DNA of 64,000 nucleotides from Struthio camelus (GCF_040807025.1 NC_090956.1:2158517-2222516), one strand, 5' to 3'; shown: positions 1 to 16,653, numbered from the stretch's first letter. The notes: generated by a model from the sequence alone, not told the origin. Translations and numbers: made by a program.

Positions 1-346
1 CTTGAGTGTAGGTTGCTACGCTGGGAATGACAGCTGGCCAGACTTCTAACATGAGACTTAGTGCTCCTCAGCAATCAGCCATGCCTGTCACACTCGGAGG
101 AACAGTGACATCTGATGTCCCTGCTGTGATGGATCCCTTCTAAAACGCACCCATAGTTTGAGAGCTGGGAGACCGTTTGTTATCAGGAGCACTAAGCATT
201 GATTTCAGTTAGGAAAACAGGAGTGATATGAGAAAGGGAAAACAAAAGTTCTCAGACAATTAGGCTTTGTAGTCTTCACCTACCTGGAAGAGATGTTCTG
301 AAATGCTAGAAGCAGACAATGCCTTCAGAGCTTAACATGGACTCAC

Positions 347-3300
347 CTTTGACCACCATCAACACTGTGTGTGGACGATCCAGAGAGATTGCCAAACCTA
401 AAGCTTTGAGATATCTTTTCTCATGAAGCAGGTTAGAAAGCTCTTGTTCTCTGGAAAACAATTTGGGTCAAGAGAATGTCAGAGGAGTATTTGGTTGATG
501 TAGCAAAACGCTATGCAGAAAGTAAATTGGGCAACAATAGCGTGCAGAAGCGTAAGCCAAGAAGTTAATACCGCTTTCCAATGAACAGCTCAGCGCCCTC
601 ATTGTGCAGATAATTACCCTGGCACGTTGAAGGACTCCCTGAGCTATTCAGTGCTGGCTGATGCAGGAGGAAATGAATGATAATAGGTTTCAGCAGTTTG
701 ACTTGGCTTATCTCAGCAGTACGTAAACATGAAACTAATCGATTGTCAAGCTGACGGTATTGTAAGCAAGGCTTTACAGTAACTAAAGATAAACTACAAG
801 GTAGAAGAAGAGACTACTGCAATTTGATATCACCTAAATAGTTAAACAACAGACTCCATAGATTAGAAGGAACTGGATGACCAAGTGTGGACAGTCTCAT
901 TGGGCAGAAGTCGCCTTTTCACAGCCCGCCACTCTACAGTATCAACTTACTTCATAATCTGCTCTTCCTGTTTAGCTTGTGCCTCTTCCTGTTCAATTTC
1001 AGTGACATCCTTTAACAGACCAGAACACAATCACATCAAATCTTGCTTTAATACGGATGAATTTTTGTTTAGCCTTCAAGTGATCAGAAGATTTTTGTAG
1101 AAAGATCTTCAGGTCAAATAATTGCTAAATCTACCAACTCACAACTTCCTTCCAAATGATCTTTAGAACACCAGTGCTTGGGCAGGCTGCTAAGGCTCAC
1201 CTGCCGTCTGGGTGTGCGCTCCCCACCCTCCCCCCCAAAAAAAATAGAAATCAAGACATGCCTTACTGAACCAATTTCAAAATGCAGAAAATGAGGGGAG
1301 CGCGCATGTCATGCTGGAAACAGGGTTAGGAACAAACCACTGGGATCCTGATCTCTGCACTGCATTCTGATTACTAACCTAGAGAGGAAACAGAAAGACT
1401 CCATACTGTACCTTCCACAGCGTGATGCAGGAGTCACTGGATGCTGTCACAACCATGTCATCTTGCTTGTTGGAGTGAAGACCCCAGATTTTATCTTCAT
1501 GACCATCTAATGTTTTCACACACTCATTTGTTTTAATTGTCCAGAGTTTTAAGAGACCATCAGAACCGCTTTTGGAAGACAAAAAACCAGAACTAATTAA
1601 CTCAGAGGATCACTAGATAGATCCATTCTTGCTCTGCCTTGCCTCCAGTACTGGATAAACACTTCTCATTCCATTGCCTTCCAAACGGGAAGCAAAACCA
1701 ACTACAGATGTCAAGAGAGCTTAAGAATCTAAAGCCATGCAGCTCTGAAGGCAGGGCCCAACTTTAGAGGCTCTCCAATAGCAGAAAAAGGCACTAGCTT
1801 ATTAAAACTCATTCCAAACAAGATACACTGCCTTTCCAGTGTTACTAAGATCTCTCAAGTGATTCCTTCTTGGAAAAACCTATTACTTACATATCACCAT
1901 AAGCTCCAATATTCCAGTCTCCCACATTTCAGCTTTTCTGTAAGGAAAGGCAGCACAGAGGACAAACTGAGGCCCAGAAAAGCTACATTATGTCCTGCTT
2001 CTAGCTAGAGCACCAACTTTTGCAGGTACCAATTCCAACTGTTTAACTCTTGCTGCTTTTCCCTCGCCAAAGACAGTAGGGTGAGGTGCACCCTTGGCTC
2101 TGCTCAGCTACAGTGTATCTCACCAGCTCAGCAATGTCAGTGGAGGTAACTAGAATCTGCAGCATAACTGGAGAACTAGAGGAAGATAAGCTAGTCCATG
2201 CAAGAAGCTTAGCAGAAACAGGAGATTTTCCTATCAGATTTTCCAAAACTAAATCCATTGCTCAAGACTCTGCTCTCTTGCTGCTGACATCATCTAAGGG
2301 ACTTCCTTCCTGATTAGTTTTAATAGCTTTCTTTGATGTCCTGACTTACCTGCTAAGCAGCTGTGTCCCCCGGCTTACAAAAATGATCTTCAGTACAGAG
2401 GCATCATGACCTTCAAAAGTCTGGAAAATAGGAAGTTCAAGAGAGTTGTTGCCAGGCTTTTCAAAGACAGCCTTCTCTAAGGGGATGAAATGTACTCCCA
2501 CAGCCCTAATAGGTAAGGTCCAATAAGCAGCCTCTACTCTTGGGACTTTCTCTTACTGTAGGTTGAAAGGGCAGTAGAATATGCCTTGTCCACATAGCAT
2601 TTTTTCAAAAGACCTGCTTGCTTAAACTTGTTGCACAAGGCTAAATTGCAAGCGGTCTGAACAGCGAGACCAGCTGCCTAAGTCATCTTCTAAAAGGTTG
2701 ATTCCCCTGACGCTCAATAAAGCACACACTCAGAGGCACATGAGGTAACACCGCCGGGCAGAAGTGGCACAGAATAAGCAACTGCCTTCTCATTGTCTTA
2801 GCGAGATGCTGTCGGACTGCACAGATAACTCTTCTGTGAAGACCGAGTGTCAAACAAATTTCTGTGTTTTTCCTTCATGCCTACAGCTGTGTCAGGCATA
2901 GCCAACTTTCTTTCCAAAATTGGATTATGCTTTTCCCCTACAATCCACCATGTTGCTCTTCAGTCAGCTAGAAAAGAAAGATCACTTAGGCAAATACTTT
3001 TGTCCCGGAGCTTTCCAGGCAGCTCATGCATCCAAGATCCTAGAGAACAAGGCTAGGCCTGGATGGCTATCCCTTCAGCATGGCCACGTTGCTGTATTTC
3101 ATCCGCACTAACCAGCATATACCTTTCTGAAGCTGCCTTAATCAATCCTCATTTTATGCAAGGTTTTCATAGAGCAAGGGGCAGTCTGAGCTCTCATTAC
3201 CTTCAGACAGCTGAAGTCCTGAAGACCCCAAAGCTTCAGGGTCCCATCCGCTGAGGAGGTGGCCAAGATCTGATCCACCGGGGAAAACTGCACACACCAG

Positions 3301-6300
3301 ATTCCACGCTTATGTCCAGTGAAGACACCCAACAAGGAGCAATCAGAACAGGACCACAGCTTGGCCAGCCGATCCTGCGAGCCTGTGGCAATGAGCTTGT
3401 CATTCGGAGAAACTGCCACACTGTTTATATCCTGGAAAAGTCATACAAGTACAAAGCAGTTTAAGCCTTTGCTGTTGTTATCGAACATTAGTAAATTCAG
3501 AGTACAAAATAGGGGAGAAGGATTTAAGTGCCAGTGTTCGTTCAGCCATCCTGACATCCTCAAACTGCTTGGCTTTTACCTATTTTCCAGCTAACTCATT
3601 GGACTGCTCATTCCTATTAAACTAGGAAATAGACAAACTGCCAACCATATGATCACCTCAGCATTAAAGAAGAAAGTCTTAACCAGGCTTGGTTTACTTT
3701 TGAGAAGAGGGGAAGAGAAAGCCTGTAGCCTGTTGAGTACAAGTGTGAACAGAGGAGAGAATTGTGAGGATCACAGAAGATAGCTAAGAAATGAAAACAA
3801 AAGACGGACAAACAAGCAGATTCAGCTGGAATTCCCTGGTCTTCACCTTACAATTAAGTCCTCAGTTTCCTTCCCTGAAGCGTCAGGGTTTCTACTTCAC
3901 CCAAACTATTGTCCATCTCAACCACTCCTGAACTTACTTGCAAACTCCATGCTAACATTGACCGCATTACTAGATTTACTAGAAATATTTCTATAGAAAA
4001 GTACATTTTCAGGCCTGGTGGAGCTCTACCTTGTTGTGACCTCTCTCAGTCACTTGGGCATGAAGGGTTTCTGGACTGGAGATCAAGGCTGCTTTTGCTT
4101 TGGAAGTGAGGGATTCCGGGATATTCCAGATCTTGATTGTGCAGTCCTGGCTGCTGGTCACTACAAAGCTTTCTTTCAGTCTGGGGAAAAAAAAAAAGTA
4201 TAAAAAGAAAAGAAGTGTCAGGTGTAAGGAAGGAAAACAGTGGCTTCACCCGTGCAGAAAAAAGGCCTTCTCTTCCTTGCCCTACCAGGACCTACACTCG
4301 TCCAGTCACTCTGCTGGGATGCTAAACAGAGCACTTCAACAATTTTACAAGCTCGCTTTCATTTTCCTGAAGTTCTTGCGATAGCCTACAGCAATTCAGA
4401 CATTAGTCAAGAGCACTGCTAGCTCTCTTCATTTACACGCTCAGGTATACTGCAGCCCCTGAATAGGCAAGCTGGGCTTCAAAACTATTAGGCAGCACGG
4501 AGAAAAGAGAAGAGCTGATTAACAGACACGCTGTTCAAACGAACACCTTCATATACACGTTCTCTCCATTCCCCCACCCTTCCTCTCCAATTTGCTTGAG
4601 TTTTACCCATCAACTTATCCAGCTGCTGCTCCTTAAGACAAACAGAAGTTATACTGACAGAGAAGTGCAAGGTCAACAATGTACAGATAGGCAATTTGCA
4701 TCCAAAAAAATTTCCTTCAAACTCAAAGCACCGTAACAAGCTGGCACCAGGAGCGAACAGCATGGTTCAGAGGCAGGCATTCACCAAAACGTTTATCCTG
4801 AGGATCGACAGAACAGGCGCAACTCATGCCTGCAAAGGTAGCTCTGCTAATCTTTATTACCTTGAGCAAGACACAGCGCCCACCCCATGTGCATGACCCA
4901 ATCCTTGGGCTACACAGATCACTTGTCCATCTTTGTTCATCCGCCAGACTCGAAGGCTTTTATCCTGTAGCGGGAGAAGAGAAACTGCTGTGCTTTTCTG
5001 ACAAGTAATCAGTCTCATGCATTTACCACATCCGTGAGCCTGGCTAGTCACCGTTTTTAAAGCTAGAACCTGAGCCTGCATTCTTCAGAGCATCTGAGGG
5101 CAGACATGGCCAAGCAGGCTGCACCGCAGCTTGGAGGTTTACTTCTGAGCATATCTTTTCTTCCAGTACTTTATCTTGCCCACAGCGCCCCGTCAGCCTC
5201 TCACTAATGACATCTCTGAACTGCCATGCAAAAGCAAGAAATGCTTGGAGAACGAGGCACTTTCAGGCAATTAAAGTACAATCAATCAACATTTTCCAAG
5301 GGATATTATTAAGAAAAGGATAACGGAAGAACCTTATATTTGGGGGGCATAGCAGATAGGAATTTCCATCTGAACAAAAGCCCTTTCCAGATCACCAAAA
5401 AGGAATAAGAGAACTACCCATAAAGATCACTAGAAATAACACTTCATTCAATGAAGAAAAAAGCTTCCATACCTTAGCACAGCTTACAAACATCAGGCCT
5501 TTTCTGAAAACATCCAAGGCAAGAATCGTTTCTAAACAGATGAAGAAGAAACAGCTGAACATAAAGCAATACTGTAATGGGACAACAGAAAAGTATGATT
5601 AATATGGAGTCTACTGCTTACTGATTGGGGCACAGAGCTTTGAGAGACTTCGGAACATATTTGCATGCATTACAAAGCAACTGGCTGTTTACAGCACTGG
5701 TGTGAATCTGTCACGTGTAGCCACAAAACAGCCTTTAAAACTCATGCTCATCTACCTACATCTTTAACTCTAATTTAAATGGATCTCTCTGCTAGTCAAA
5801 GGGACTGAACGGATAGACCTGGAAAAGGAAAGCTCATGTTTGCAAAATCAGGACAGCATGAATATATACTTTTTCCACACCACTGCAAAGTACTGTTGTG
5901 ATGCTGTTCCAGAGAACTCGAGGACTCCAGCCTCCGCGTAACAGTTGTCAGAGAGAAGCTAGATACAGAAACACCTTCACGTCTCCCTCCCACCCACAGC
6001 AGAGCTGCCCACGCACACCTGTGTGGCCATAGAGGATCTGACAGTGTGATGTTGCTAGTTCAAACACTTTCAGCTGAGGGCTGTTGGTAGCCACAACAAT
6101 GTGAGAATCAGCAGGCCCAAGGAACTTCACATCCAGAACCTCATCGTTGTAACCTGCAAACTGAGGATGTTGGAACAGCTTAACAGGGGGAAGTCAGCTG
6201 GTTAGAGAAGTACCAAATGGCACCATGCTCAAAGTGGCTGCATTACTGACACCTTGTGTTTAATATTGCCTGAAAATGTTTTATTAGACATAAGCTGGAG

Positions 6301-9300
6301 CACAGAAGGGGCTTCTGGCCAGGCCTATTATGCACTTTTCTTTTGCCTATGTTTGCTTCTGTGCAATATTCCTTCAAACAACCACACCAGTGAAACTGGC
6401 TTTATGGCTTGTAAACATATATGGGAAGCAAGAAACAGTTCAAGGACAGGTAGGAGAAGAGGGAAGCCCTGGACAAAGCTGTCACCAGAAGTAGAGCTGA
6501 TCCTAAATTGTGCATAAAGGAACAGGAAAAGGGAGACTGAAGATCGTTACCTGCTTCCTGAGCTGGAGAGTTTGAGCATCGTATAAAACAATGTTGTGTT
6601 CCACGGACACTGTGACAACTTCATTCCTCTCAGGCACAAGCATGCAGTGGGTCAGACTACGCTCGCTGGCCTCCTCCTTGGATTCCACAGGCTCAAAGGG
6701 AGCAGCCTGGGTAAATACGCAGGCGGCTGTGGCAACTTCCCAGATTTTCAAGATGCCTAACACAAACGACGACACAAATTATCTCTCAGAGCCACTGTTT
6801 TTGACAATGATCATCCAAGTAGTACCAAAACAAACCCTGGCCTCATCTACTGAAAAAAAGCTACACAGCTTTAAGGCAAGACTGCTAACTGGTCCAATTA
6901 CAGTGGTGTGAAGGGTCACAGGGATTTTCCTCTTCATTCTAAATCAAACTATTATGATCAATTTAAGTCAATCACAGCACAAGCAGCATGTCCGGCTGCA
7001 GACTGTGACAAAACATACATAGCTAAATCAAAACTATACAGTGTGCCCGAGCAATGCGTTCATCCACTACTGTCAGAGAAACTCAGGAGAAGGCTCTGCT
7101 CTACAGCCCTTAAGAGTTCGGACCAAGGCTTCTGCCACACAAAGAACGCACGTCCCAGCAATAACGGCAACGTAGGCCTAAAGCATGGTCCTTCCTCAGC
7201 CTCTAAATCAGGCAACAACATGGCACAACACTCACCTTTGCTGCCAGCTGTGAGAAAGTGCAACCCTTGGTTCTTCACACCCAGCTGAGAGAACTCTCCT
7301 TTTTCAGGTAACAGGACAGCAGCTTCCACACTCTGCAAGAGAGTTGGCCAGGCACTGGCTGAGATTTCAGGGACTAGAGTCCCATTTCAACAAACAAAGC
7401 TGTTCAACGCCAGCTAGAGTCAACAGGCCCACACACAACATATGCCACTGCCCCAGATGGCATGGCTACGTAGGAAAGGCAGGCAGACACAACAAAAGAA
7501 CAAAATTTTCTCATGACTGTCCTTCCTTCCGCCTCTGGCGCTGGGAAAAGTAAAGGCAGTGGCAGCATGTATCTTCTCATGCTCCCCAGAAATAACTCCA
7601 CTAAGCAAGGAGAGAATGAAAATAACAGCTTTAGAACAGAGTTTAATGACTTCTGTAAAGTACAAGGGAGACAAAGCTTGATTTCACAATACACAGAAAC
7701 TTAAGGAGAAAGCGGCATCATGGCAACAGTGACCTAGAAACTGCAGAGGATCTCAAAGGAACAAATGAAATGCAATTTCACCTCGTAGACAGGGATAGTT
7801 TGTTTAGTTTCTCCCGTTTTCAAGTTCCACACCATACAGATTTTATCACGACCAGAACTGCAAGTTAAAAGAGAGTGTCAGTGTTAATAAAACCATTCAC
7901 CTCAGGCGCCGAGCGCAATTTCGAAAGGAGTTCTACACCCTTCTGAAGAGGCCCATAACAAAAAAAGATATCAGCCTTCCAGAGGGTGGCATAGCATTGT
8001 CACCAGAAACACAGGTACTGAGAGTCTCAGTCACTTCCTTATACCAACCAGCTGGGATTGGGCACCTTCAGCAATCTTTCCCCTCAAAGGACAAACTTCC
8101 CAGACATCACAGAAACGCCCTGTTTCTGGCAGGGAGTAGGATGAATGGGACAGAAAGGCTAAGCCTCCACAAGTTTTTACCTGATGAGTGTATTTCTATC
8201 TGCAGCAAAGGCCAAGGAGGTGACAGCACTGAAATGGCCACTCAGCACAGCGACACACTTGCTAGAATTCAGGTCCCAGATTCGGATTTTGTAGTCCATT
8301 GAGGAAGAGAAAAGTTGCAGACGTGAAATATCAGGGTGGAATTCAACAAGGCTAGATAGAGAGAGATAAAGAGAGACTTGAACAGGGCAGGAATAAGCTA
8401 TTTGGCATCCCCTCAGCTTTAGCCCAGTATTTAAATATATATTCTACACATAGACTGTGACAGATCAATCAAACCGAATTTGTACTGGGACTTCCTTTGT
8501 AAGACTTCATTCATTCCTCTTCTGCCCCCCAGGGAACTTTCAACTGTTCTTTGCTAGCCTTACACTTTCTCACAGTACATCAGTTACCAAGCACAGATAT
8601 TCCACTAGGATCCTAAGAAACTTCTTGATCAAATTGTTTCCTCTCTAAGCTAAAGTCAGTTTTAGCCTTAGTCCTTCACTAAGCACCTCAAAAAGCAGGA
8701 AACAGAAGGGTCTGGGACATGCTCTGAACGATGCTTTACATTCCATTAACTCAAGACATCCACATCAGTCCCAGTGTCCACGCATCACACTAACACCAGA
8801 AGAACGGAAGTGACTGATAAATATGACTTGTCCTTACTGTACAACTCCTGAAGATCCTTTTAGGTTGTGGGTGCAGTACTGTTTGATCATATCCCAGATC
8901 TTAATGGTGCTGTCACAGCCACCTTGGAAGATAAGGGCATAAAAAAATAAATTATGGAGAAAGGAACTACAAGAGCTTCAATATATCAGCAATTGTAAAA
9001 TTTCACAAATTACAAAAGCAGCAGAGAGTAAAATGAAACCAGTGACAACCATCAACACCAAGAGGAGCTCAAGGACTACTTTACACTTTCAGAGCAATGG
9101 GCAAAACCTGACTGCTTGCAGGCAAGAAACCTCAAGTACAATTAAGTTCCATGTCATGACTGCCTTTCTCCATCTCCAGAGTCCCAGTTCTATGCTGGGA
9201 CAACTGGGCCACACTGCTTTGTAGATTTCTTATAGTTAATGTTTAAGTAAGTAATACGTTCGAGGTATAACATTAGAATATTGAAAGCATCCTTGTTAAA

Positions 9301-10842
9301 AGTGAGGCCTTGATAGATACTGCCTAGGCAAAATCTCTTCTGGTTTTGCCTGAATTCAAAAGACCGCTGCCTCACACTGTGTCAAGTTGGGCTAAATTAT
9401 TCAAATTAAGCAAAAGCACAATGGGCATTCCCATTGCGTGACAATGAAATAGGACTGTACCTGTGGCTAACAACGTTGAAGTGGAGTCAAAGGCCATGCT
9501 AGCTATTGGTGCTACATGCACTGCTTTCCACGTGCGAACACACTTGTTCTCTCGCCAGTTCCACTGCTTCAGCAACAGGGCTCGGCTTCCTGTCACAAGG
9601 ATCTATCCAAAAGCAACACCAAGGAAGATTAACTATTAAGTAGATTTTCTGCAGCGCATCAGCGTGCACCTGGATACACGAAAGGAGCCAGAAATAACTC
9701 GGGATGTAAACGCAACATCAATCAATGCAGTCTCTGCAGGCACATACAAAATAGATTAAATTGCGCTTCTGTCCCTGGATCTGTCCCCTATCTTCAGCTG
9801 CAGGGATCATTCCCATGTCTGATTTCAACCCGGACCGCAAGCCAGATGGAAGCACCTGATGACACTATATAGAGACGTCTGGAAACAGACAGTGCTTCCA
9901 GGCAGACTTCAGCGCTCACCAGCATTATCAGGAGGCCCGAGAGAGCAGTAAAAAAAACCCACAAAGCAAACACATACCTCGTCATCAGGGCTAAGAATGA
10001 AGGAAGTAATATCCTCTTGATCATCCTATAAAATTGGAAGGAAAAGACAGTTAAATCCTCTGTGTGGTGCTTCTGAAGGCTCTCAAGACTCTTTTCTACA
10101 CGCTTCCATTGACACCAAGCACATGTAACAGCTCTGCAGTTGTGCTTACAGAGAACACCAATAACATAACTGTCTGGATTAAGATACATTTCTCATCCTC
10201 CCATCTAACTTTCACTCTTGAGAGCTGCAGAAGAACAGCTGGCAAAAAAGGTAAAATACCCTAGGGGCCTTCAAAAACATTCAACAGTTTCAAACGTCAT
10301 CAGGCATTGGCTCATCTCACCTGTTCGAGGCTGTGAAGAACTGCTCCTGTTTCTATATCGATTATATTCAGCTTGATCCCACAGGGGCAAAACATGAATT
10401 TTCCATCGCGGTTTACCTGGAGGGAAGAGAAAGGAAACCAGAAGCATTTACAGGACCAGAGAGGCGAGGCACGTTTAAACAGACACATCACTGTACTAGC
10501 GGCCCTCTCTCAAGACTTCGACAGAAGAGAGCAAAGTCGCTCTTCCTACCTGAACTCGTCCTCCTTTGTAGAAAGGCTCGATCTTCCGCGACACGGCATA
10601 GCTGAAAGGGAAAAACAAGCAACATGTCCCCGACAGCGCAGATAAAGCGGCTCCTCAACGCCAAACCCGCCGGCGGCTTCGCCACACGCGCTCGGGAAGG
10701 GGCCGCCGGCCGGCCCCGGGGCCAGCTCCTCGCCTCAGTCCCGGGGGACCCGCCACCCCGGGACGGTCCCCCCCCGCTCGCCCGCCCGCCCTCACTTGCT
10801 CTTGAAGCGCACGGGGCTGCTGGCAGCCCCGGCAGCCGCCAT
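347..10842 (-). CDS. TBL3: TBL3 (UTP13 orthologue), WD40 protein of the small-subunit processome; 3' end outside the window
   Basis: Nucleolar WD40 protein of the UTP-B part of the small-subunit processome, needed for early 18S pre-rRNA processing. Nineteen coding exons were traced by splice sites and frame: 10796-10842, 10550-10601, 10321-10416, 9978-10025, 9461-9602, 8838-8922, 8181-8351, 7782-7857, 7236-7332, 6551-6756, 6019-6160, 5473-5531, 4861-4964, 4030-4180, 3201-3431, 2350-2420, 1412-1568, 951-1009, 347-450. All phases agree and give about 699 residues; human TBL3 has about 808, so roughly 110 C-terminal residues (most of the Utp13 domain) lie to the left. The start reads [19 protein letters not shown], then RKIEPFYKGG as in human. 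Tandem WD blades are clear (STIKIWDM, YKIRIWDL, KICMVWNL, RLAKLWS, LLKLWTIK). The ATG is the first in the exon and lies in a CpG island. No frameshift was seen. The first 346 bases show no further exon. Confidence 0.95.
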
Positions 10843-11030
10843 GTTCCTCGCCCCGCGTGCCGGCCGCTTCCGGCGCTCCCCGTTGCCATGGAGAAGGGCG
10901 GGACTTCCGGCGCTCGCTAGTGACGCGAGAGGTCACACGGGGGTGGGCGGGGGGAGCCGGCCGCCATCTTGGGTGCGGCCCCGCTCCCCGCCGGCTCCAG
11001 GACCGCGCTACCAGCCGTAGGGCCGAAACG
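10600..11030 (-). promoter_or_regulatory. TBL3 CpG-island promoter with ETS and YY1-type sites
   Basis: CpG-dense block covering TBL3 exon 1 and its upstream side. Two CTTCCGG elements (10867-10873 and 10904-10910) are ETS/GABPA-type sites. CCGCCATCTTGG at 10961-10972 is a YY1-type site read on the minus strand. GTTGCCATGGAGA near 10883 resembles an RFX half site. No TATA box was seen, as expected for a housekeeping gene. Factor assignments rest on motif identity only. Confidence 0.6.
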
Positions 11031-11159
11031 CAAGGGCCACGTGGAGCAGCAGCAAGTTTCTCAGCGCTCCGAACAAGCGCTTTTTCAGCGAAGCAAAACA
11101 GGAAGATGGCTTTTCTCGACTACATAGGAGCTCCAAAGAAAAACTTCAAGAACACACTT

Positions 11160-12275
11160 ACACATCATTAGTATTTTATTGCATATAAACAGATACAACT
11201 CCTTTGGTACATAAAATCTTCCACAAAGATCCCGAAGCACTCCAAAAGATGTCCCAGCTGTAATACTATTATCCTCTACAGCTATTAGAGGCTTCTTTCA
11301 TTTTCCTACAAAACTCTCTTGCTACGAGGCAACAATCAAATCCTCTCCCAACAACTCAGAGTTTGTCTGGCACATTAATCATGCCCCCTCACCTTTTAAT
11401 TAACAAGGGCACTTTAGATGAATCTCATTTAGCAGTCCCCAGTGGCTAGATAACACTTTCTCTTGGCAGGAACAACAGCCTTTCAACAGTTAATGGAATA
11501 CACCTTACTGCGTGCTTGGCCATCACAGGAACACACACAGCCCTAACCCATTTTACAGACTTTTACAACTTTGTGCTTTACAGTACCCACCATTATAGCC
11601 TTCCCTTTGTTTTGTAGGCTCATTTCCACAACAGCATCAAAAAAGGAAAACCCCAACAGTCACTAGGAGGAGGTAAGATAACTACAGGGTGCCACACAAT
11701 GCGGGCTGGGCAGCTCTTCCTCGGGAGAGGAGGCCTAAGCACAATCTACAGCCTGTGCAGCCAGCCCTATGTCCAGCACACAGGCTCCTTTCACACCGTC
11801 CTGTGGGGACACTCACTGCTCCAGGACCACGTTTCAGGCCGCCAAAATTCCTGCAAGAAGAAGAAAAAAAGCCCTTAATAACAGCCGTTACCCCAGCGAG
11901 TGCTAATCCCCGAGGCCCGCTCAGCCCCGTAGTGCTCTCAGGAAGAGCAGTTATGGGAACATGGGTTTCACTCCCCACACACCAGTACCGTGGGCAATAA
12001 GCTTAATGCTCCCTATGCTGTGGGCACAGTTATCTCACCAGGGGCCACGGGAGGCCAGCGGTGACTTTCAGACCGTGCCCGGCACACGCGGCCAACGCGA
12101 CCCGCAAACCACCTTCCCCAGGCTCGCTCCTCCCCGCGACGCCAAGAGCCTCAGGAGACCTTTAAAAGCAGCCCCCCACACAAAGGCAGCAACAGGCCGC
12201 AGGCCCCGCCGCGCTCCCCTCTCCAACACGCACCCCCCCCCCCACCTTACCCTCACACCGCACCGCCCCCTACTG
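11160..12275 (-). ncRNA. Probable spliced non-coding transcript at the SNHG9 position, divergent from RPS2
   Basis: On the minus strand there is a strong acceptor (pyrimidine run ending TTCTTCTTGCAG, exon starting at 11850). A GTAAGG donor lies upstream (exon end 12251). A TATATAAT box sits at 12298-12305, which would place a start near 12270-12275. An AATAAA at 11175-11180 is followed by a GT-rich segment. Together these make a two-exon gene with an intron of about 400 bp (11851-12250). The last exon has no conserved reading frame. In mammals SNHG9 sits in exactly this divergent position next to RPS2 and carries SNORA78 in its intron. I could not firmly fold an H/ACA RNA here, although the intron holds several short inverted repeats around 11900-12050. 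Assignment to SNHG9 is inference from position and structure; a TBL3-side antisense RNA is the alternative. Confidence 0.45.
11175..11180 (-). terminator. Polyadenylation signal AATAAA of the SNHG9-like transcript
   Basis: TTTATT on the plus strand reads AATAAA on the minus strand. A GATGTGTAAGTGTGTT-type GU-rich element follows about 15 nt downstream on the same strand. Confidence 0.5.
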
Positions 12276-12450
12276 CGCGCCGCGCGCCTGCGCGTCTATT
12301 ATATATGCTCTGCCACGCATGCGCGAGCCTAGCACATGCGCATATCTCTTTGCCAACCCCGCACCCTGTATAAGTCGGCGGCCGAGCGCGCCCCGCCCCC
12401 GGAGCCTGTTTCTCATTCAGCGCGCGGGGCCGGCCCCGGGGGGGCGGAGC

Positions 12451-12519
12451 TCTCGCGAGAGCGCCGGGTATAAATAGGCAGTGGGGGCAGGCGGGCGGCC
12501 TTCTACTCTGAGAGAACAC
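12451..12519 (+). promoter_or_regulatory. RPS2 core promoter and first non-coding exon: TCTCGCGAGA palindrome, TATA box, TOP start
   Basis: A perfect TCTCGCGAGA palindrome (12451-12460) is followed by TATAAATA (12469-12476). About 30 bp later comes a pyrimidine-rich start, CCTTCTACTCT (from about 12499), typical of a 5' TOP ribosomal-protein mRNA. The short leader exon ends at 12519 before a GTAAGC donor; exon 2 begins at 12715, three bases before the ATG. The palindrome is the known BANP-type element of CpG-island promoters. TOP start and palindrome predict strong, growth-controlled expression. Confidence 0.8.
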
Positions 12520-12717
12520 GTAAGCAGGGCCGGGCGGGATGGCGGCGGGCGCGGCCGCCTCATCCGCGCCCATCCGGGCCGCCGCCGGCGCGGGGCGGCC
12601 CGCAGCCGCCTGGGCCGGCGGCGGCCCGGCCTCTGTCGCCGCGCCGCGGGGCTATTTCCCGCCGGGGGAGGCGGGAGCGGTATGGCGGCTAACGCGGCCC
12701 TTTCTCTGCCGTAGCAA

Positions 12718-16112
<3,395 letters not shown>

Positions 16113-16130
16113 GTGTTTTTTGTACGAGAG

Positions 16131-16136
16131 AATAAA
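16131..16136 (+). terminator. RPS2 polyadenylation signal AATAAA
   Basis: AATAAA lies 18 nt after the RPS2 stop codon and gives the very short 3' UTR usual for ribosomal-protein mRNAs. Confidence 0.9.
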
Positions 16137-16566
16137 GTGATCAGTGGACAAGAAACTGTGATTGGATTGACTGGTATGTTTAATGCAGGGGGCAGGCAGA
16201 TTAAATCGGTGCCTAGGGATAAGAGTATGCTCAGACCATGTGCCAGAACCTGAACATCTGTTGAGTAAAAGAGAACGTTATCTTACTAACCCTTGTGTTA
16301 ATCATGCATTAATCTTATATGGGTTCCAGAACCAGCTCTGGAGAGAAACAAATGTAATACTTGCCTTTATACTGTCCTTCTACAGCATATAATCTTTACG
16401 CTAACTCAGGGAATTCCCTACCAGCACTGGGAGAGAATACTGCTCTGGATACAGCAGTGTAGTGCATTTGCCTTGGTTCATGGGGGTAAGGGAGAGGTTC
16501 AGGGGAGAAACTCTAATGCAGTCAGTTCCTGAATTTAGGGGCTGACCTCTCAGAGTATGGTAACAG

Positions 16567-16653
16567 CCTGTTGGAATTCAAGGATAAACACAGACATGAA
16601 AAAAATTGTGCCTGTTGGAATTCAAGGATAAACACAGACATGAAAAAAATTGT
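16567..16653. repeat. Two-copy 44-bp tandem duplication between RPS2 and NDUFB10
   Basis: A 44-bp unit starting CCTGTTGGAATTCAAGG is repeated once, identical except at the far end. It lies between the two convergent polyadenylation signals. The rest of 16137-16730 shows no gene. Confidence 0.85.

Noticed and set aside
1-346. Searched for a further TBL3 exon
   Set aside because: No minus-strand stretch matches the next part of the Utp13 domain with splice sites; the next exon is probably beyond the left edge.
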